Both the position numbers and the translations under genes were made by a program. Of a stretch of DNA of 64,000 nucleotides, positions 9,087 through 18,176 are shown piece after piece. The notes under the pieces are model-generated. The model saw only the letters and a program-made list of their open reading frames with translations, made no database searches and was not told the origin of the DNA. The stretch's first letter is position 1. Each line of letters starts with the position of its first letter. This DNA is from Clostridium akagii DSM 12554. GTDB taxonomy: Bacteria > Bacillota > Clostridia > Clostridiales > Clostridiaceae. The DNA lies in the NCBI RefSeq assembly GCF_000686725.1, contig NZ_JMLK01000012.1, positions 116,667-180,666 on the forward strand, read 5' to 3'.

Positions 9087-9267
9087 AACTAAAAGCTCTG
9101 AAAAAACAAACTTTTTCTCATACGAACAAAATTCGTACATTATGCTAAAAAGTGCACAGCTCGAGCCAGAGCCTACTATTCCCTCCTCAATAAAGATCTA
9201 CTTACTAATTAATTCCTGCATGAAAATAACACACTAATTATATAAACCAAACGCTAAATTGTCAAGT

Positions 9268-10473
9268 CTAATTTAATTTATTTACGATATCATTAGTGTC
9301 ACGTGCAATCATAAGCTCTTCATCTGTTGGAATTACTAAAACCTTTATCTTAGAATCTGTAGCACTAATATCTGCTTCTATGCCAACTGCATTGTTGTTT
9401 TTTTCTTGATCAATTTTTATTCCAAGGTAATCCATATCTTCACAAATACCATTTCTATTTTCAAATGAATTTTCTCCAATACCACCTGTGAATACGATAG
9501 CATCAATTCCATTCATAGAAGCAATATATGATCCTATATATTGTTTTATTCTGTAATGGAACACATTAAGTGCAAGCATTGCTCTTTCATCATGTTCATA
9601 AAATCCAGCTTTTTTTACATCTCTCATATCACTGCTCTTGCCATAAAGGCCGTAAATTCCAGATTTTTTGTTTAATAGGGTATCAACTTCTTCAGTACTC
9701 ATCTTTAAATCCTTTATTAAAAATGTTACTATTGCTGGGTCAATATCTCCACTACGTGTGCCCATAGCAATACCTGCAAGAGGTGTAAAACCCATGCTTG
9801 TATCGATAGAAACGCCGTACTTAATTGCGGCTAAACTAGCACCATTTCCAAGATGACAAGTGATTATCTTTAGAGAATCTAAATCCTTATTAAGAAATTC
9901 TGCAGTAGCTTTTGAAACGTACTTATGAGAAGTACCATGGAAACCATACTTTCTGATTCCATGTTCTTTATATAAATCGTATGGTAATGGATACATATAC
10001 GCATAATCAGGCAATGTCTGATGGAACGCTGTATCAAATACTGCTACCATTGGAATACTTGGCATTAACTCTTTACATGCCTCAATGCCTACGATATTAG
10101 GAGGATTATGCAGTGGCGCTAATTTAATACAGTCTTCAATAGACTTCATAACATTTTCATCTATTAATACAGATTCTGCATATTTTTCTCCGCCATGAAC
10201 TACTCTATGTCCAACAGCTGATATTTCTGACATTGATTTTATAACACCATGTTCTTTATCCACTAAAGCATCTAAAACTAATTTTATTGCTTTTGTATGG
10301 TCTTTAAGTGGTTCTTCTATTATGTATTTTTTACCATTAACTTTATGAGTTAACATTGATCCTTCTATTCCTATTCTGTCAACTAGACCCTTAGCAAGAA
10401 CTTTTTCATCTTCCATATCCATAAGTTGATATTTTACTGAAGAACTTCCACAATTAATAACTAAAATTTTCAT
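9268..10473 (-). CDS. ackA: Acetate kinase
   Basis: Transfers phosphate from acetyl phosphate to ADP, giving acetate and ATP, the last step of clostridial acetate fermentation. The 401-residue length is normal. It starts [17 protein letters not shown] and has [10 protein letters not shown], the HNPPN stretch, GTRSGDIDP and FTGGIGENS. It follows pta by 65 bases. The gap holds a strong hairpin and then an AGGAGG ribosome binding site. Confidence 0.98.
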   Translation of the reverse strand: MKILVINCGSSSVKYQLMDMEDEKVLAKGLVDRIGIEGSMLTHKVNGKKYIIEEPLKDHTKAIKLVLDALVDKEHGVIKSMSEISAVGHRVVHGGEKYAESVLIDENVMKSIEDCIKLAPLHNPPNIVGIEACKELMPSIPMVAVFDTAFHQTLPDYAYMYPLPYDLYKEHGIRKYGFHGTSHKYVSKATAEFLNKDLDSLKIITCHLGNGASLAAIKYGVSIDTSMGFTPLAGIAMGTRSGDIDPAIVTFLIKDLKMSTEEVDTLLNKKSGIYGLYGKSSDMRDVKKAGFYEHDERAMLALNVFHYRIKQYIGSYIASMNGIDAIVFTGGIGENSFENRNGICEDMDYLGIKIDQEKNNNAVGIEADISATDSKIKVLVIPTDEELMIARDTNDIVNKLN

Positions 10474-10498
10474 TTACTAACCTCCTAGTAATTTATAT

Positions 10499-10533
10499 GG
10501 TGGTCAAATTAATTATTCATTAATTTGACCACC
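10499..10533 (-). promoter_or_regulatory. Hairpin between pta and ackA
   Basis: Perfect 15-base arms (GGTGGTCAAATTAAT and its complement) around a five-base loop. It lies in the short gap between the two cotranscribed genes. The minus-strand sequence after it, ATATAAATT, is not a clean T-run, so it looks more like an mRNA processing or stability element, or a leaky terminator that sets the pta:ackA ratio. Confidence 0.7.
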
Positions 10534-10538
10534 AATAA

Positions 10539-11540
10539 TTATATTCCTTTTTGTGCTTGAACTGCAGTCATTGCAACCACATTCACTATATCATCTGGTT
10601 TACAACCTCTTGATAAATCATTTATAGGTTTAGCAAAACCTTGGCATATAGGTCCAATAGCTTCTGCTTTTGCAAATCGTTGAACTAACTTATATCCTAT
10701 GTTTCCTGTTTGTAAATCTGGGAACACTAATACATTAGCTTTTCCAGCAACATTACTTCCAGGAGCTTTTAGCTGTGCAACTTCTTCTTCAATTGCAGCA
10801 TCTAATTGAAGTTCTCCGTCTATATCCAAATCACTCCTTAAAGCCTTAGCAATTTCAGTAGCTTTCTTAACTTTCTCAACAAGCTCGCCACTAGCACTAC
10901 CCATTGTTGAGAATGAAAGCATTGCTACTTTTGGTTCAAGATTACATAATTTTTTAGCAGTTTCTGCTGTTGTAATTGCAATTGAAGCTAGTTCTTCAGC
11001 GGTTGGATTTGGATTTACTGCGCAATCTGCAAATAACAATAATCCACTTTCTCCATATTTACAATCTGGTACCATCATAACAAAAAATCCTGATACATTA
11101 GTTGCACCTGGTGCAGTTTTAATTATTTGTAGTCCTGGTCTTAATAAATCCCCAGTTGTATGAATTGCACCTGAAACCATTCCATCTGCATATCCCATTT
11201 TTACGCACATTGTTCCAAAGTATATTGGATCTCTTACCATTTTATTTGCTTTTTCAATGGTCATTCCTTTATGCTTTCTAAGTTCGTAAAATTCTTTTGC
11301 AAATCCTTCTGTTAATTCTGATTCTTCAGGATCAAGTATTTCTGCTCCTTGAACATTTACGCAGAGATACTTAGCATTTTCAGCAATTCTTTTCTTATTA
11401 CCTATAAGTAAAATATCTGCCAACCCATTTTTTAAAATTTTGTCACATGCAATTAAGTTTCTTCTTTCTTCTCCCTCAGCTAATACAACCTTTTTCTTAT
11501 CGTTCTTAGCCATTTCCCAAAAATTTTTCATTAAGTCCAT
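10539..11540 (-). CDS. pta: Phosphate acetyltransferase
   Basis: Converts acetyl-CoA and phosphate to acetyl phosphate and CoA, feeding ackA. The 333-residue single-domain form is typical of Firmicutes. Conserved stretches include VVLAEGEERRN, MCVKMGYADGMVSGA, TMGSASGE and VLVFPDLQTGNIGYK. The ribosome binding site is GAAGGGAG. Confidence 0.98.
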   Translation of the reverse strand: MDLMKNFWEMAKNDKKKVVLAEGEERRNLIACDKILKNGLADILLIGNKKRIAENAKYLCVNVQGAEILDPEESELTEGFAKEFYELRKHKGMTIEKANKMVRDPIYFGTMCVKMGYADGMVSGAIHTTGDLLRPGLQIIKTAPGATNVSGFFVMMVPDCKYGESGLLLFADCAVNPNPTAEELASIAITTAETAKKLCNLEPKVAMLSFSTMGSASGELVEKVKKATEIAKALRSDLDIDGELQLDAAIEEEVAQLKAPGSNVAGKANVLVFPDLQTGNIGYKLVQRFAKAEAIGPICQGFAKPINDLSRGCKPDDIVNVVAMTAVQAQKGI

Positions 11541-11929
11541 TTTTAATTTTCTCCCTTCTCAAATGCAAAAAATAGATATAAATATAATCATAAGTAGCTA
11601 TAATATATTAACTCTATAAATATACACATTTATTTTACTGCTTTTTAATGAAAAAAGAAAGTAAACATTAATTCTATATATTCTAATATTTCAAACAATT
11701 TGCTTTTGTGCTCATATATAATAAATATAAAGCCAATCCACACTTATTTTTATAATCCTAAATATATATTGTATTTTACAAAATTAAAGGTCATAATGTA
11801 TGTGTAAACTTGCCATAATATAGTGTTCTTTTTTAGTAAATAATATATATTGATGCAAAACTCCTAGCACTAAAACAATAATTCATATTCTTGTTTTAGT
11901 GCTAAATGAATAACTAAGTAGGTGATAAT
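11541..11929. other. Divergent intergenic region pta / tmcAL
   Basis: 389 very AT-rich bases between two divergent genes. I find no open frame with a good start. It must hold both promoters, but the sequence offers too many TATAAT-like strings for a secure choice. The only clear structure is the inverted repeat at 11865-11904. Confidence 0.6.
11865..11904. promoter_or_regulatory. 14-base inverted repeat before tmcAL
   Basis: TAGCACTAAAACAA (11865-11878) and its perfect complement (11891-11904) flank a 12-base spacer, ending 25 bases before the tmcAL start codon. There is no T-run after it on the plus strand, so it is not a simple terminator. It could be an operator or a leader hairpin. Confidence 0.55.
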
Positions 11930-13141
11930 ATGAATATTTCCGCAATAATATCAGAGTACAACCCTATACATAACGGACATATTTATCATATAAACAACAC
12001 AATAAAAAAAGCAAAATCAGATGGAATTATATGTGTTATGAGTGGGAATTTTGTTCAACGAGGTGAACCAAGTATAATTGACAAATGGAATCGAGCCAAA
12101 ATGGCACTGTTAAATGGCATAGATTTGGTGTTAGAGCTTCCTGCCATTTATGCAGTTTCTTCAGCAGAATTTTTTGCCTTTGGTGCTGTTAGTCTTTTAA
12201 ATAATTTAAATGTAGTCAGCAATCTAAGTTTTGGAAGTGAAGATGGAGACATAAAATCTTTATACAGGTTAGCAAAATTTTTATCGGATGAAACTGATGA
12301 TTACAAAACCCTTTTAAAATCTTATATAAATTTAGGCTTACCATATTATGTTGCTAGAAACAAAGCTGTTTATGAATTATTAGGTGAAAATGTGGATGAT
12401 CTATTAAAAAGCTCAAACAACATTTTAGGCATTGAATACTGTAAAAGTATTATAAAATTGAATAGTTCAATTACCCCTATTACAGTTAAAAGAGTTGGTG
12501 ATAAGTACAATGATGAAGATATAACGTCAACGTTGCCAAGCGCCACCGCACTGAGAAAACATCTCATGGAAAACAGCAATTTACACGTACTAAGTAAATT
12601 TATGCCTGATTCAGCTTACAAAAGCTTATTACAATTGTCTACTAATAATTATGATTTTGCTTATAAAGAAAAAATGTTTAAATACTTAAAATATAAGTGT
12701 CTTTCTTCCATAAATAATATTGAAAACATACCAGATGCTAATGAAGGTCTACATAATAAAATATTTAATTCTATAATTTCTTCGAATAGTCTTGACGAAC
12801 TTATAATTAAAACTAAAAGTAAGCGATATTCATATACTCGAATTAGTAGAATTATGTGTCAATATTTTATTGGTTTTGAAAATTATAATACTGCTACATT
12901 AAGAAATAATACATGTCCATATGCACGGGTACTAGGATTTAACGATAAAGGCAGGGAGATCCTAAAATTACTAAAAGACAATTCATCCATACCTGTTTAT
13001 TCAAAGCTCCCTCAAAAGCAACTTCTAGATGACTGTCTTAAACTGGATATTCAAGCTAGTAATGCGTATAGTATGATTAATAAAAATGTGAAACCTATGT
13101 GGGATTATTTAATAAGCCCTATGTACCTTAAAACTAAATAG
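11930..13141 (+). CDS. tmcAL: tRNA(Met) cytidine acetate ligase TmcAL
   Basis: TmcAL (formerly YlbM, DUF795) uses acetate and ATP to make N4-acetylcytidine at the wobble position of elongator tRNA-Met. The N-terminal nucleotidyltransferase signature is clear (ISEYNPIHNGHIYH), with PSIIDKWNRAKMAL and DLVLELP following. Length 403 residues is normal. The ribosome binding site is AGTAGGTGA. It is transcribed away from pta-ackA, the genes that produce its substrate acetate. That linkage makes metabolic sense, but regulation by it is only inference. Confidence 0.95.
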   Translation: MNISAIISEYNPIHNGHIYHINNTIKKAKSDGIICVMSGNFVQRGEPSIIDKWNRAKMALLNGIDLVLELPAIYAVSSAEFFAFGAVSLLNNLNVVSNLSFGSEDGDIKSLYRLAKFLSDETDDYKTLLKSYINLGLPYYVARNKAVYELLGENVDDLLKSSNNILGIEYCKSIIKLNSSITPITVKRVGDKYNDEDITSTLPSATALRKHLMENSNLHVLSKFMPDSAYKSLLQLSTNNYDFAYKEKMFKYLKYKCLSSINNIENIPDANEGLHNKIFNSIISSNSLDELIIKTKSKRYSYTRISRIMCQYFIGFENYNTATLRNNTCPYARVLGFNDKGREILKLLKDNSSIPVYSKLPQKQLLDDCLKLDIQASNAYSMINKNVKPMWDYLISPMYLKTK

Positions 13142-13247
13142 TAAGTTAAAGTTTGCCAGTTATAAAAACTTTATTACCTCCTAAATAGTATATTTATGAA
13201 TATTAAAAATATAAATTTATTATATACTGAAAGGAGATGCTCTTGTT

Positions 13248-14396
13248 TTGATTATTATTTATTATATTGCATTTGTTATTATTCTTATTATTATATTACA
13301 CTGGGTAAGTAGGTTTTTTAGGGGAAACGCGTTGAATTTATTTATAACAATAATGTGTTCCCTAATTATTGTTACACTAATTTTAAATCCACAAAGCTGC
13401 ATAAACAGTTCCTTGCAAGGAGCACAACTTTTTGTGTACAAGGTTTTTCCAACTATGTTTCCTTTTGTTATTTTAACAAATATCATTATTGATTACGATG
13501 GAGTTTATATTTACGCAAAAACATTTGGAATAATGTTATGCAAAATCCTTAGGCTACCCAAAAAATCTAGTATTGTCTTAATTATAAGTATTTTATGCGG
13601 ATATCCACTTGGTGCAAAATACTGTTGTGATTTATATGAGAAGAAAGAGATTGATTTTAATACTGCAGAAAGGTTACTTAATGTAGCAACAAATTGTAGT
13701 CCATTGTTTATTGTAGGAACCATAGGTAGTTCAATGCTTAATTCTAAATTATATGGGTATTTATTGCTTATTTCTGGCTATGTATCTTGTTTTGCTATGA
13801 GCGTACTTCTACCATCAAAAAACATATCAGAAAAAGTGGTCTACAATAATCATCATGATATGAAAATCATCAATTTAGGCCAGTCACTAAAAGGAAGTGT
13901 TGAAAATTCAATTTACTCCTGCTCATTAGTTGCAGGATTTATTGTAGTGTTTTCAGTTTTATTAGGACAGATAAAAAATACTTTATTATTTACAACAATA
14001 AATCAAAATAATGTGTTTGGGTCTATACTACTTGGAATGATTGAAATGACAAATGGTTGTAGCATTGTTAATATTTTAAAGGTCGATACCTTGATAAAAT
14101 TGATGTTATTCAGTTTTTTCACCTCTTTTGGTGGATTATGCGTTATGTCACAAGTTTACGCCTTTACCTATAAATATAAATTTAGTATGCTTAAATATTT
14201 AGGTAGAAAATTACTTCAAGGAATAATTTCAGCTGTTTCTACCTTTATGCTATATGTGTTTTTTAGTCACTATAGCCTTGTAACTATAAATAGCAATCAT
14301 TTAGTATCTTCAGAATTTAATTTAAATTTATTGATATTACTATTCATTTGTCCCTTCATAATGTACAAAATAATAAAACTTATTAAATCTTTTTAA
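13248..14396 (+). CDS. ylbJ: Sporulation integral membrane protein YlbJ
   Basis: Polytopic membrane protein with a nucleoside-recognition (Gate) type fold, needed for spore cortex formation in Bacillus. The 382 residues contain about eight or nine hydrophobic spans and the family stretches CGYPLGAK and EMTNGC. No in-frame ATG lies near the N-terminus, so the start must be TTG at 13248, 11 bases after AAGGAGA. The ATG inside that sequence is in another frame and stops after four codons. The last 14 bases overlap the end of the convergent gene. Confidence 0.9.
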   Translation: MIIIYYIAFVIILIIILHWVSRFFRGNALNLFITIMCSLIIVTLILNPQSCINSSLQGAQLFVYKVFPTMFPFVILTNIIIDYDGVYIYAKTFGIMLCKILRLPKKSSIVLIISILCGYPLGAKYCCDLYEKKEIDFNTAERLLNVATNCSPLFIVGTIGSSMLNSKLYGYLLLISGYVSCFAMSVLLPSKNISEKVVYNNHHDMKIINLGQSLKGSVENSIYSCSLVAGFIVVFSVLLGQIKNTLLFTTINQNNVFGSILLGMIEMTNGCSIVNILKVDTLIKLMLFSFFTSFGGLCVMSQVYAFTYKYKFSMLKYLGRKLLQGIISAVSTFMLYVFFSHYSLVTINSNHLVSSEFNLNLLILLFICPFIMYKIIKLIKSF

Positions 14397-14904
14397 GTTC
14401 CTTAGTATTCTCTTTAATAGCAATTCCCACATCACAGACTCTTTTTTGATAACCTTGTAAAAATTTATCCATTTCATTTTTAACATTACTCAGCATAATC
14501 TGACTACTTTCTTTTACTTCCCTGTCAAGATCCGCAAGTACCTCAGATGCATATTCTCTTGAACCAATTTGAATCTCCCTAGAAGCTTTTTGTGCATCTG
14601 AAATTATCTTATCTGCCTGTTTTTTGGCCTCTTTAGATATATCATGACTTTGTATGTCCTTCATAATCTGCTCAACATTTTTTTGTCTTATCTTTTCAGC
14701 TTCCTTGAGAGCATCACTTATTATTTTGTCCTTCTCATTAAGTACCCATTGAGCCTTTTTTAATTCATCAGGAAGTTGAGACATTATATCATCTAATGTT
14801 TTTATGATTTCCTTTTTATTTACAAGTATTTTCCCCGTAATAGGTACCTTAGAAGAAGTGTCCACAATCTCCTCTAAATATTCTAAAAGTTTAATAACAT
14901 TCAT
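14383..14904 (-). CDS. Coiled-coil protein, DivIVA / ATP-synthase-b-like
   Basis: A soluble, charged, almost wholly helical protein of 173 residues. The stretch from about 55 to 145 is a continuous heptad-type coiled coil (KDKIISDALKEAEKIRQK and following) like F-type ATPase b subunits or DivIVA tails, but there is no membrane span. It is often annotated as an 'ATPase' in clostridia without functional evidence. It follows coaD by 12 bases with a GAGGAGAG ribosome binding site and runs tail-to-tail into ylbJ. Role unknown; a scaffold or division-related role is conceivable. Confidence 0.8.
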   Translation of the reverse strand: MNVIKLLEYLEEIVDTSSKVPITGKILVNKKEIIKTLDDIMSQLPDELKKAQWVLNEKDKIISDALKEAEKIRQKNVEQIMKDIQSHDISKEAKKQADKIISDAQKASREIQIGSREYASEVLADLDREVKESSQIMLSNVKNEMDKFLQGYQKRVCDVGIAIKENTKELKKI

Positions 14905-14916
14905 TCTAATCTCTCC

Positions 14917-15402
14917 TCATTTAAAGGTTTTTGATTTTTTAACTATATCCTTAATGATTTCTTCTGGTACTAAACCTTTAATACAACCACCAAAAATTGC
15001 TACTTGTTTTACAGAAGATGAACTTAAATAGGAATATTCGGCTCTTGTCATCATAAAAAAGGTTTCTACATTGGGATCTAACTTATTATTCATAAGTGCC
15101 ATTTGAAATTCATATTCAAAATCTGACATGGCCCTTAATCCCTTAATTATTATCTGTGAATTTTCCTTTTTCATAAAGTTTACAAGTAACCCACTATAAC
15201 TTTTAACCTTTACGTTTTTAAACCCTTTTACAACTCTTTTTATTAGCTCAACACGTTCTTCTATAGAAAACATGCCCTTCTTATCTGGATTTACTAGTAC
15301 TAGCACAATAACTTCATCAAATGTCTTAGCTGCCCTAGTTATTATATCTAAATGACCATTTGTGATTGGATCAAAACTCCCAGGATATATTGACGTTCTC
15401 AT
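14917..15402 (-). CDS. coaD: Phosphopantetheine adenylyltransferase
   Basis: Fourth step of coenzyme A synthesis, joining 4'-phosphopantetheine and ATP to dephospho-CoA. The 161 residues begin [17 protein letters not shown] with the nucleotidyltransferase NGH motif. SSSSVKQVA closes the active site. The frame is open upstream, but this ATG has AAGGAGAAC before it, formed by the last codons of rsmD, and gives the family length. Confidence 0.97.
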   Translation of the reverse strand: MRTSIYPGSFDPITNGHLDIITRAAKTFDEVIVLVLVNPDKKGMFSIEERVELIKRVVKGFKNVKVKSYSGLLVNFMKKENSQIIIKGLRAMSDFEYEFQMALMNNKLDPNVETFFMMTRAEYSYLSSSSVKQVAIFGGCIKGLVPEEIIKDIVKKSKTFK

Positions 15403-15403
15403 T

Positions 15404-15967
15404 TTAGTTCTCCTTACTCCTGTAAACACAAACAGTGGTATTTCCATATTTTCTGCTTTTAGTTAACATTATTTTTTCATTACCTTGATAAATCTCTTCT
15501 ACAGAATCGATTTTTGTCACAATTAGTCCCTGTTTTTCAAGCAAATTATTAGTTGCGATAAATTCTATTGCCTGCGGAATCATATTTTTTCTATATGGAG
15601 GATCTATAAATATCAAATTAAATATTATTTGTCTTTTATTTACATCTTCTAATGCCTTGTATGAATCCATATTAAGACACTCACATTTATCACTAAAACC
15701 TAAATTTTCAACATTTTTTTTAAGTAGTGGAAATGTCTCCGGGCTCTTGTCAACAAGATAACATTTTTTAGCACCACGGCTCACTGCTTCCAGTCCAAGA
15801 CTTCCTGTTCCTGCAAATACATCTAGTACAGTTGAATATGGCACTGCTGCCTGTATTATACTAAACATTGCTTCTTTTACTCTATCTAAAGTAGGTCTTG
15901 TAGTTGCTACTCCATCATCTGGTGATAATAATTTTTTACCCTTGGCAATACCTGCAATTATTCTCAT
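15404..15967 (-). CDS. rsmD: 16S rRNA (guanine966-N2)-methyltransferase RsmD
   Basis: SAM-dependent methyltransferase acting on 16S rRNA. The 187 residues show the N-terminal [25 protein letters not shown], the SAM-binding [15 protein letters not shown] and the catalytic FIDPPY. It ends one base before coaD starts, the usual rsmD-coaD pair. Confidence 0.96.
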   Translation of the reverse strand: MRIIAGIAKGKKLLSPDDGVATTRPTLDRVKEAMFSIIQAAVPYSTVLDVFAGTGSLGLEAVSRGAKKCYLVDKSPETFPLLKKNVENLGFSDKCECLNMDSYKALEDVNKRQIIFNLIFIDPPYRKNMIPQAIEFIATNNLLEKQGLIVTKIDSVEEIYQGNEKIMLTKSRKYGNTTVCVYRSKEN

Positions 15968-15983
15968 GTTTTTTCTCCTTTTG

Positions 15984-16012
15984 CCTAATACTTCCCTAAT
16001 ACTTCCCTAATA
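15984..16012. repeat. Short tandem repeat, 11-base unit
   Basis: The unit cctaatacttc is present twice and a third copy is begun (cctaata). It lies in the gap between recG and rsmD. Probably slippage, with no evident function. Confidence 0.6.
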
Positions 16013-16073
16013 TTGTAGCATAGACTTATAATTTATACAAAACTTTTTAGTATTTTCTCATTTTCTCTTAACA

Positions 16074-18110
16074 TTAGTTAAAACATATATATTTTGAACT
16101 AATTTCTATTTTGGCTAAAATGTGATTTTTAATGTTAATATCTTTATTTTCATTGCTGGATATTAGGATTCTAGCCTCTTTATTTGCCTCTTTTAATATA
16201 GCTGAATCCTCTATGACATCTGACAAAATAAGACCATTATCTCCATGTTGCATAAAACCAAATATTTCTCCGCTACCACGAATTTTCAAATCCTCTTCTG
16301 CAATATAAAACCCGTCATTACTCTTCTCCATTACTTCCAATCTATGTTTTACAGTCTTACTTTTTGCCTCTGCAATTAAAAAGCAGTAGGATTTATGTTC
16401 CCCTCTGCCAACTCTTCCACGAAGCTGATGCAATTGTGATAGACCAAACCTCTCAGCATTCTCTATTATCATAACTGTTGCATTAGGTACATTTACCCCA
16501 ACTTCAACTACTGTTGTTGAAACTAGCACATTTATTTCACCCTTTTTAAATCTATTCATAATATCGCTTTTTTCTTTACCCTTCATTTTCCCATATATCA
16601 TTTCTACTCTAAAATCACTAAAATAATTTGTGCTTAATTCTTCAACCAGTTTGCTAACCGAATTTAACTGTAACTTTTCATTTTCTTCTACTAGTGGACA
16701 AACTACATATGCCTGCCTACCATTTTCTATCTCCTTAAGTGTAAATTTAAATACCTCATCACTAGCTTTAGCATTTATAAAACGTGTATCAACCTTTTTC
16801 CTTGTAGGTGGAAGTTCATCTATAACTGATATATCAAGGTCTCCATATAGATATAGCCCTAATGTTCTTGGAATTGGGGTAGCAGTCATAACAAGAATAT
16901 CCACATTATTACCTTTATTAAATATCTTACTTCTTTGCATTACACCAAACCTATGTTGCTCATCGGTTATTACCATACCTAAATTTTTGAATTCAACATC
17001 ATCTTCTAAAAGAGCATGAGTTCCAATAATAATATTTATATTTCCGTCCTTTAAATTTTCCTTTATCTTTTCTTTCTTCTTTGCAGTAACGCTACCAGTT
17101 AAAAGTTCTATATTAATATTGAATTTATCAAATAATTTTTTTGCCTCGTCAAAATGTTGATTTGCAAGTATTTCTGTAGGTGCTAGAAGTACTGATTGAT
17201 ACCCATTTTTCACCACATTGAACATTGCTATAAACGCAACTATAGTTTTACCAGAACCTACATCGCCCTGCAAAAGTCGATTCATAGCAAAAGGCCTTTT
17301 TTCATCTATTAAAATTTCTCTAATTGATCTGTTTTGAGCCTCTGTAAGTTTATATGGTATCTTATCCTTCAGCATCGTGAGTTCTGGAGCTATTTTATAT
17401 GCTATTCCTATTTTGCCTTTATTTATATAGTCCCTAAGCATAAGAACTTTTAAAGAATATGTAAACAGCTCTTGAAATTTAAGACGTCTTTTAGCTTCAT
17501 TGAGTTCTTCAATATTTCTAGGATTATGAATGCATCTTATAGCTTTATCTAAAGTATAAAAATTATTTTTATCTATCACCCATTCAGGTAAATTTTCTTC
17601 TATAACAATTTGGTTTAGTACATTACCTATAAGTTTAATTAAATATGTATTCCTCAATGTTTCCTTTAAATTGTATATAGGGATAAGTTTATCTCCTACA
17701 ATTGTTTTATCATTTAGTAATATCGGAGACTCTATACTTATCTCTCCATTAATTATGTTTACCTTACCCATAATCACATATTCATTATCAACTTTAAAAT
17801 TTTTAAATATATATGGCATATTGAACCAAGTTCCTCTAAATATATTATTACCATCAGAAAATAATAATTTTGTTATCATTTTTCCATTTTTACTTCTAAA
17901 ACTGCCTTCATTTTTTATAAATCTGCATTGTACTATTAACTTTTCGCCCTTATTAAACTCATTTACATTATTAGATAACAGAACTGACTCGTAATCCCTT
18001 GGAAAATATAGTAGTAAATCAATAACTGAAAATATACTGCATTTTCTTAAAAGTTCTCGTGATTTTTCACCAACTCCTTTTATAATGCTAACATCACTAT
18101 ATATGTCCAT
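16074..18110 (-). CDS. recG: ATP-dependent DNA helicase RecG
   Basis: Branch-migrating helicase that reverses stalled forks and processes Holliday junctions. From the ATG at 18110 it has 678 residues: a wedge/OB domain in the first third, helicase motif I GDVGSGKT, DEQHRFG (motif II), MTATPIPRT (motif III) and QLRGRVGRG (motif VI). The frame is open to a TTG 15 bases upstream, but GGGGTG sits correctly for MDIYSDVS. It lies 106 bases upstream of rsmD. Confidence 0.97.
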   Translation of the reverse strand: MDIYSDVSIIKGVGEKSRELLRKCSIFSVIDLLLYFPRDYESVLLSNNVNEFNKGEKLIVQCRFIKNEGSFRSKNGKMITKLLFSDGNNIFRGTWFNMPYIFKNFKVDNEYVIMGKVNIINGEISIESPILLNDKTIVGDKLIPIYNLKETLRNTYLIKLIGNVLNQIVIEENLPEWVIDKNNFYTLDKAIRCIHNPRNIEELNEAKRRLKFQELFTYSLKVLMLRDYINKGKIGIAYKIAPELTMLKDKIPYKLTEAQNRSIREILIDEKRPFAMNRLLQGDVGSGKTIVAFIAMFNVVKNGYQSVLLAPTEILANQHFDEAKKLFDKFNINIELLTGSVTAKKKEKIKENLKDGNINIIIGTHALLEDDVEFKNLGMVITDEQHRFGVMQRSKIFNKGNNVDILVMTATPIPRTLGLYLYGDLDISVIDELPPTRKKVDTRFINAKASDEVFKFTLKEIENGRQAYVVCPLVEENEKLQLNSVSKLVEELSTNYFSDFRVEMIYGKMKGKEKSDIMNRFKKGEINVLVSTTVVEVGVNVPNATVMIIENAERFGLSQLHQLRGRVGRGEHKSYCFLIAEAKSKTVKHRLEVMEKSNDGFYIAEEDLKIRGSGEIFGFMQHGDNGLILSDVIEDSAILKEANKEARILISSNENKDINIKNHILAKIEISSKYICFN

Positions 18111-18144
18111 ATAATCACCCCACAAATTTATTTATGTGTATAAA

Positions 18145-18176
18145 GAATAAAAAAAGCCCTAAGGCTTTTTTTATTC
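18145..18176 (-). terminator. Terminator after the DAK2 gene
   Basis: Arms GAATAAAAAAAGCC and its perfect complement around a four-base loop. It overlaps the stop codon of the DAK2 gene and separates it from recG. Confidence 0.85.

Noticed and set aside
9141..9267. Leader or riboswitch before the DUF177 gene
   Set aside because: A small GC-rich palindrome (GCTCGAGC) is present, but no known riboswitch or T-box features can be identified.
13237..13251. Five-codon minigene before ylbJ
   Set aside because: Its ATG overlaps the ribosome binding site itself, so translation is unlikely; the purine-rich site serves the TTG start of ylbJ.
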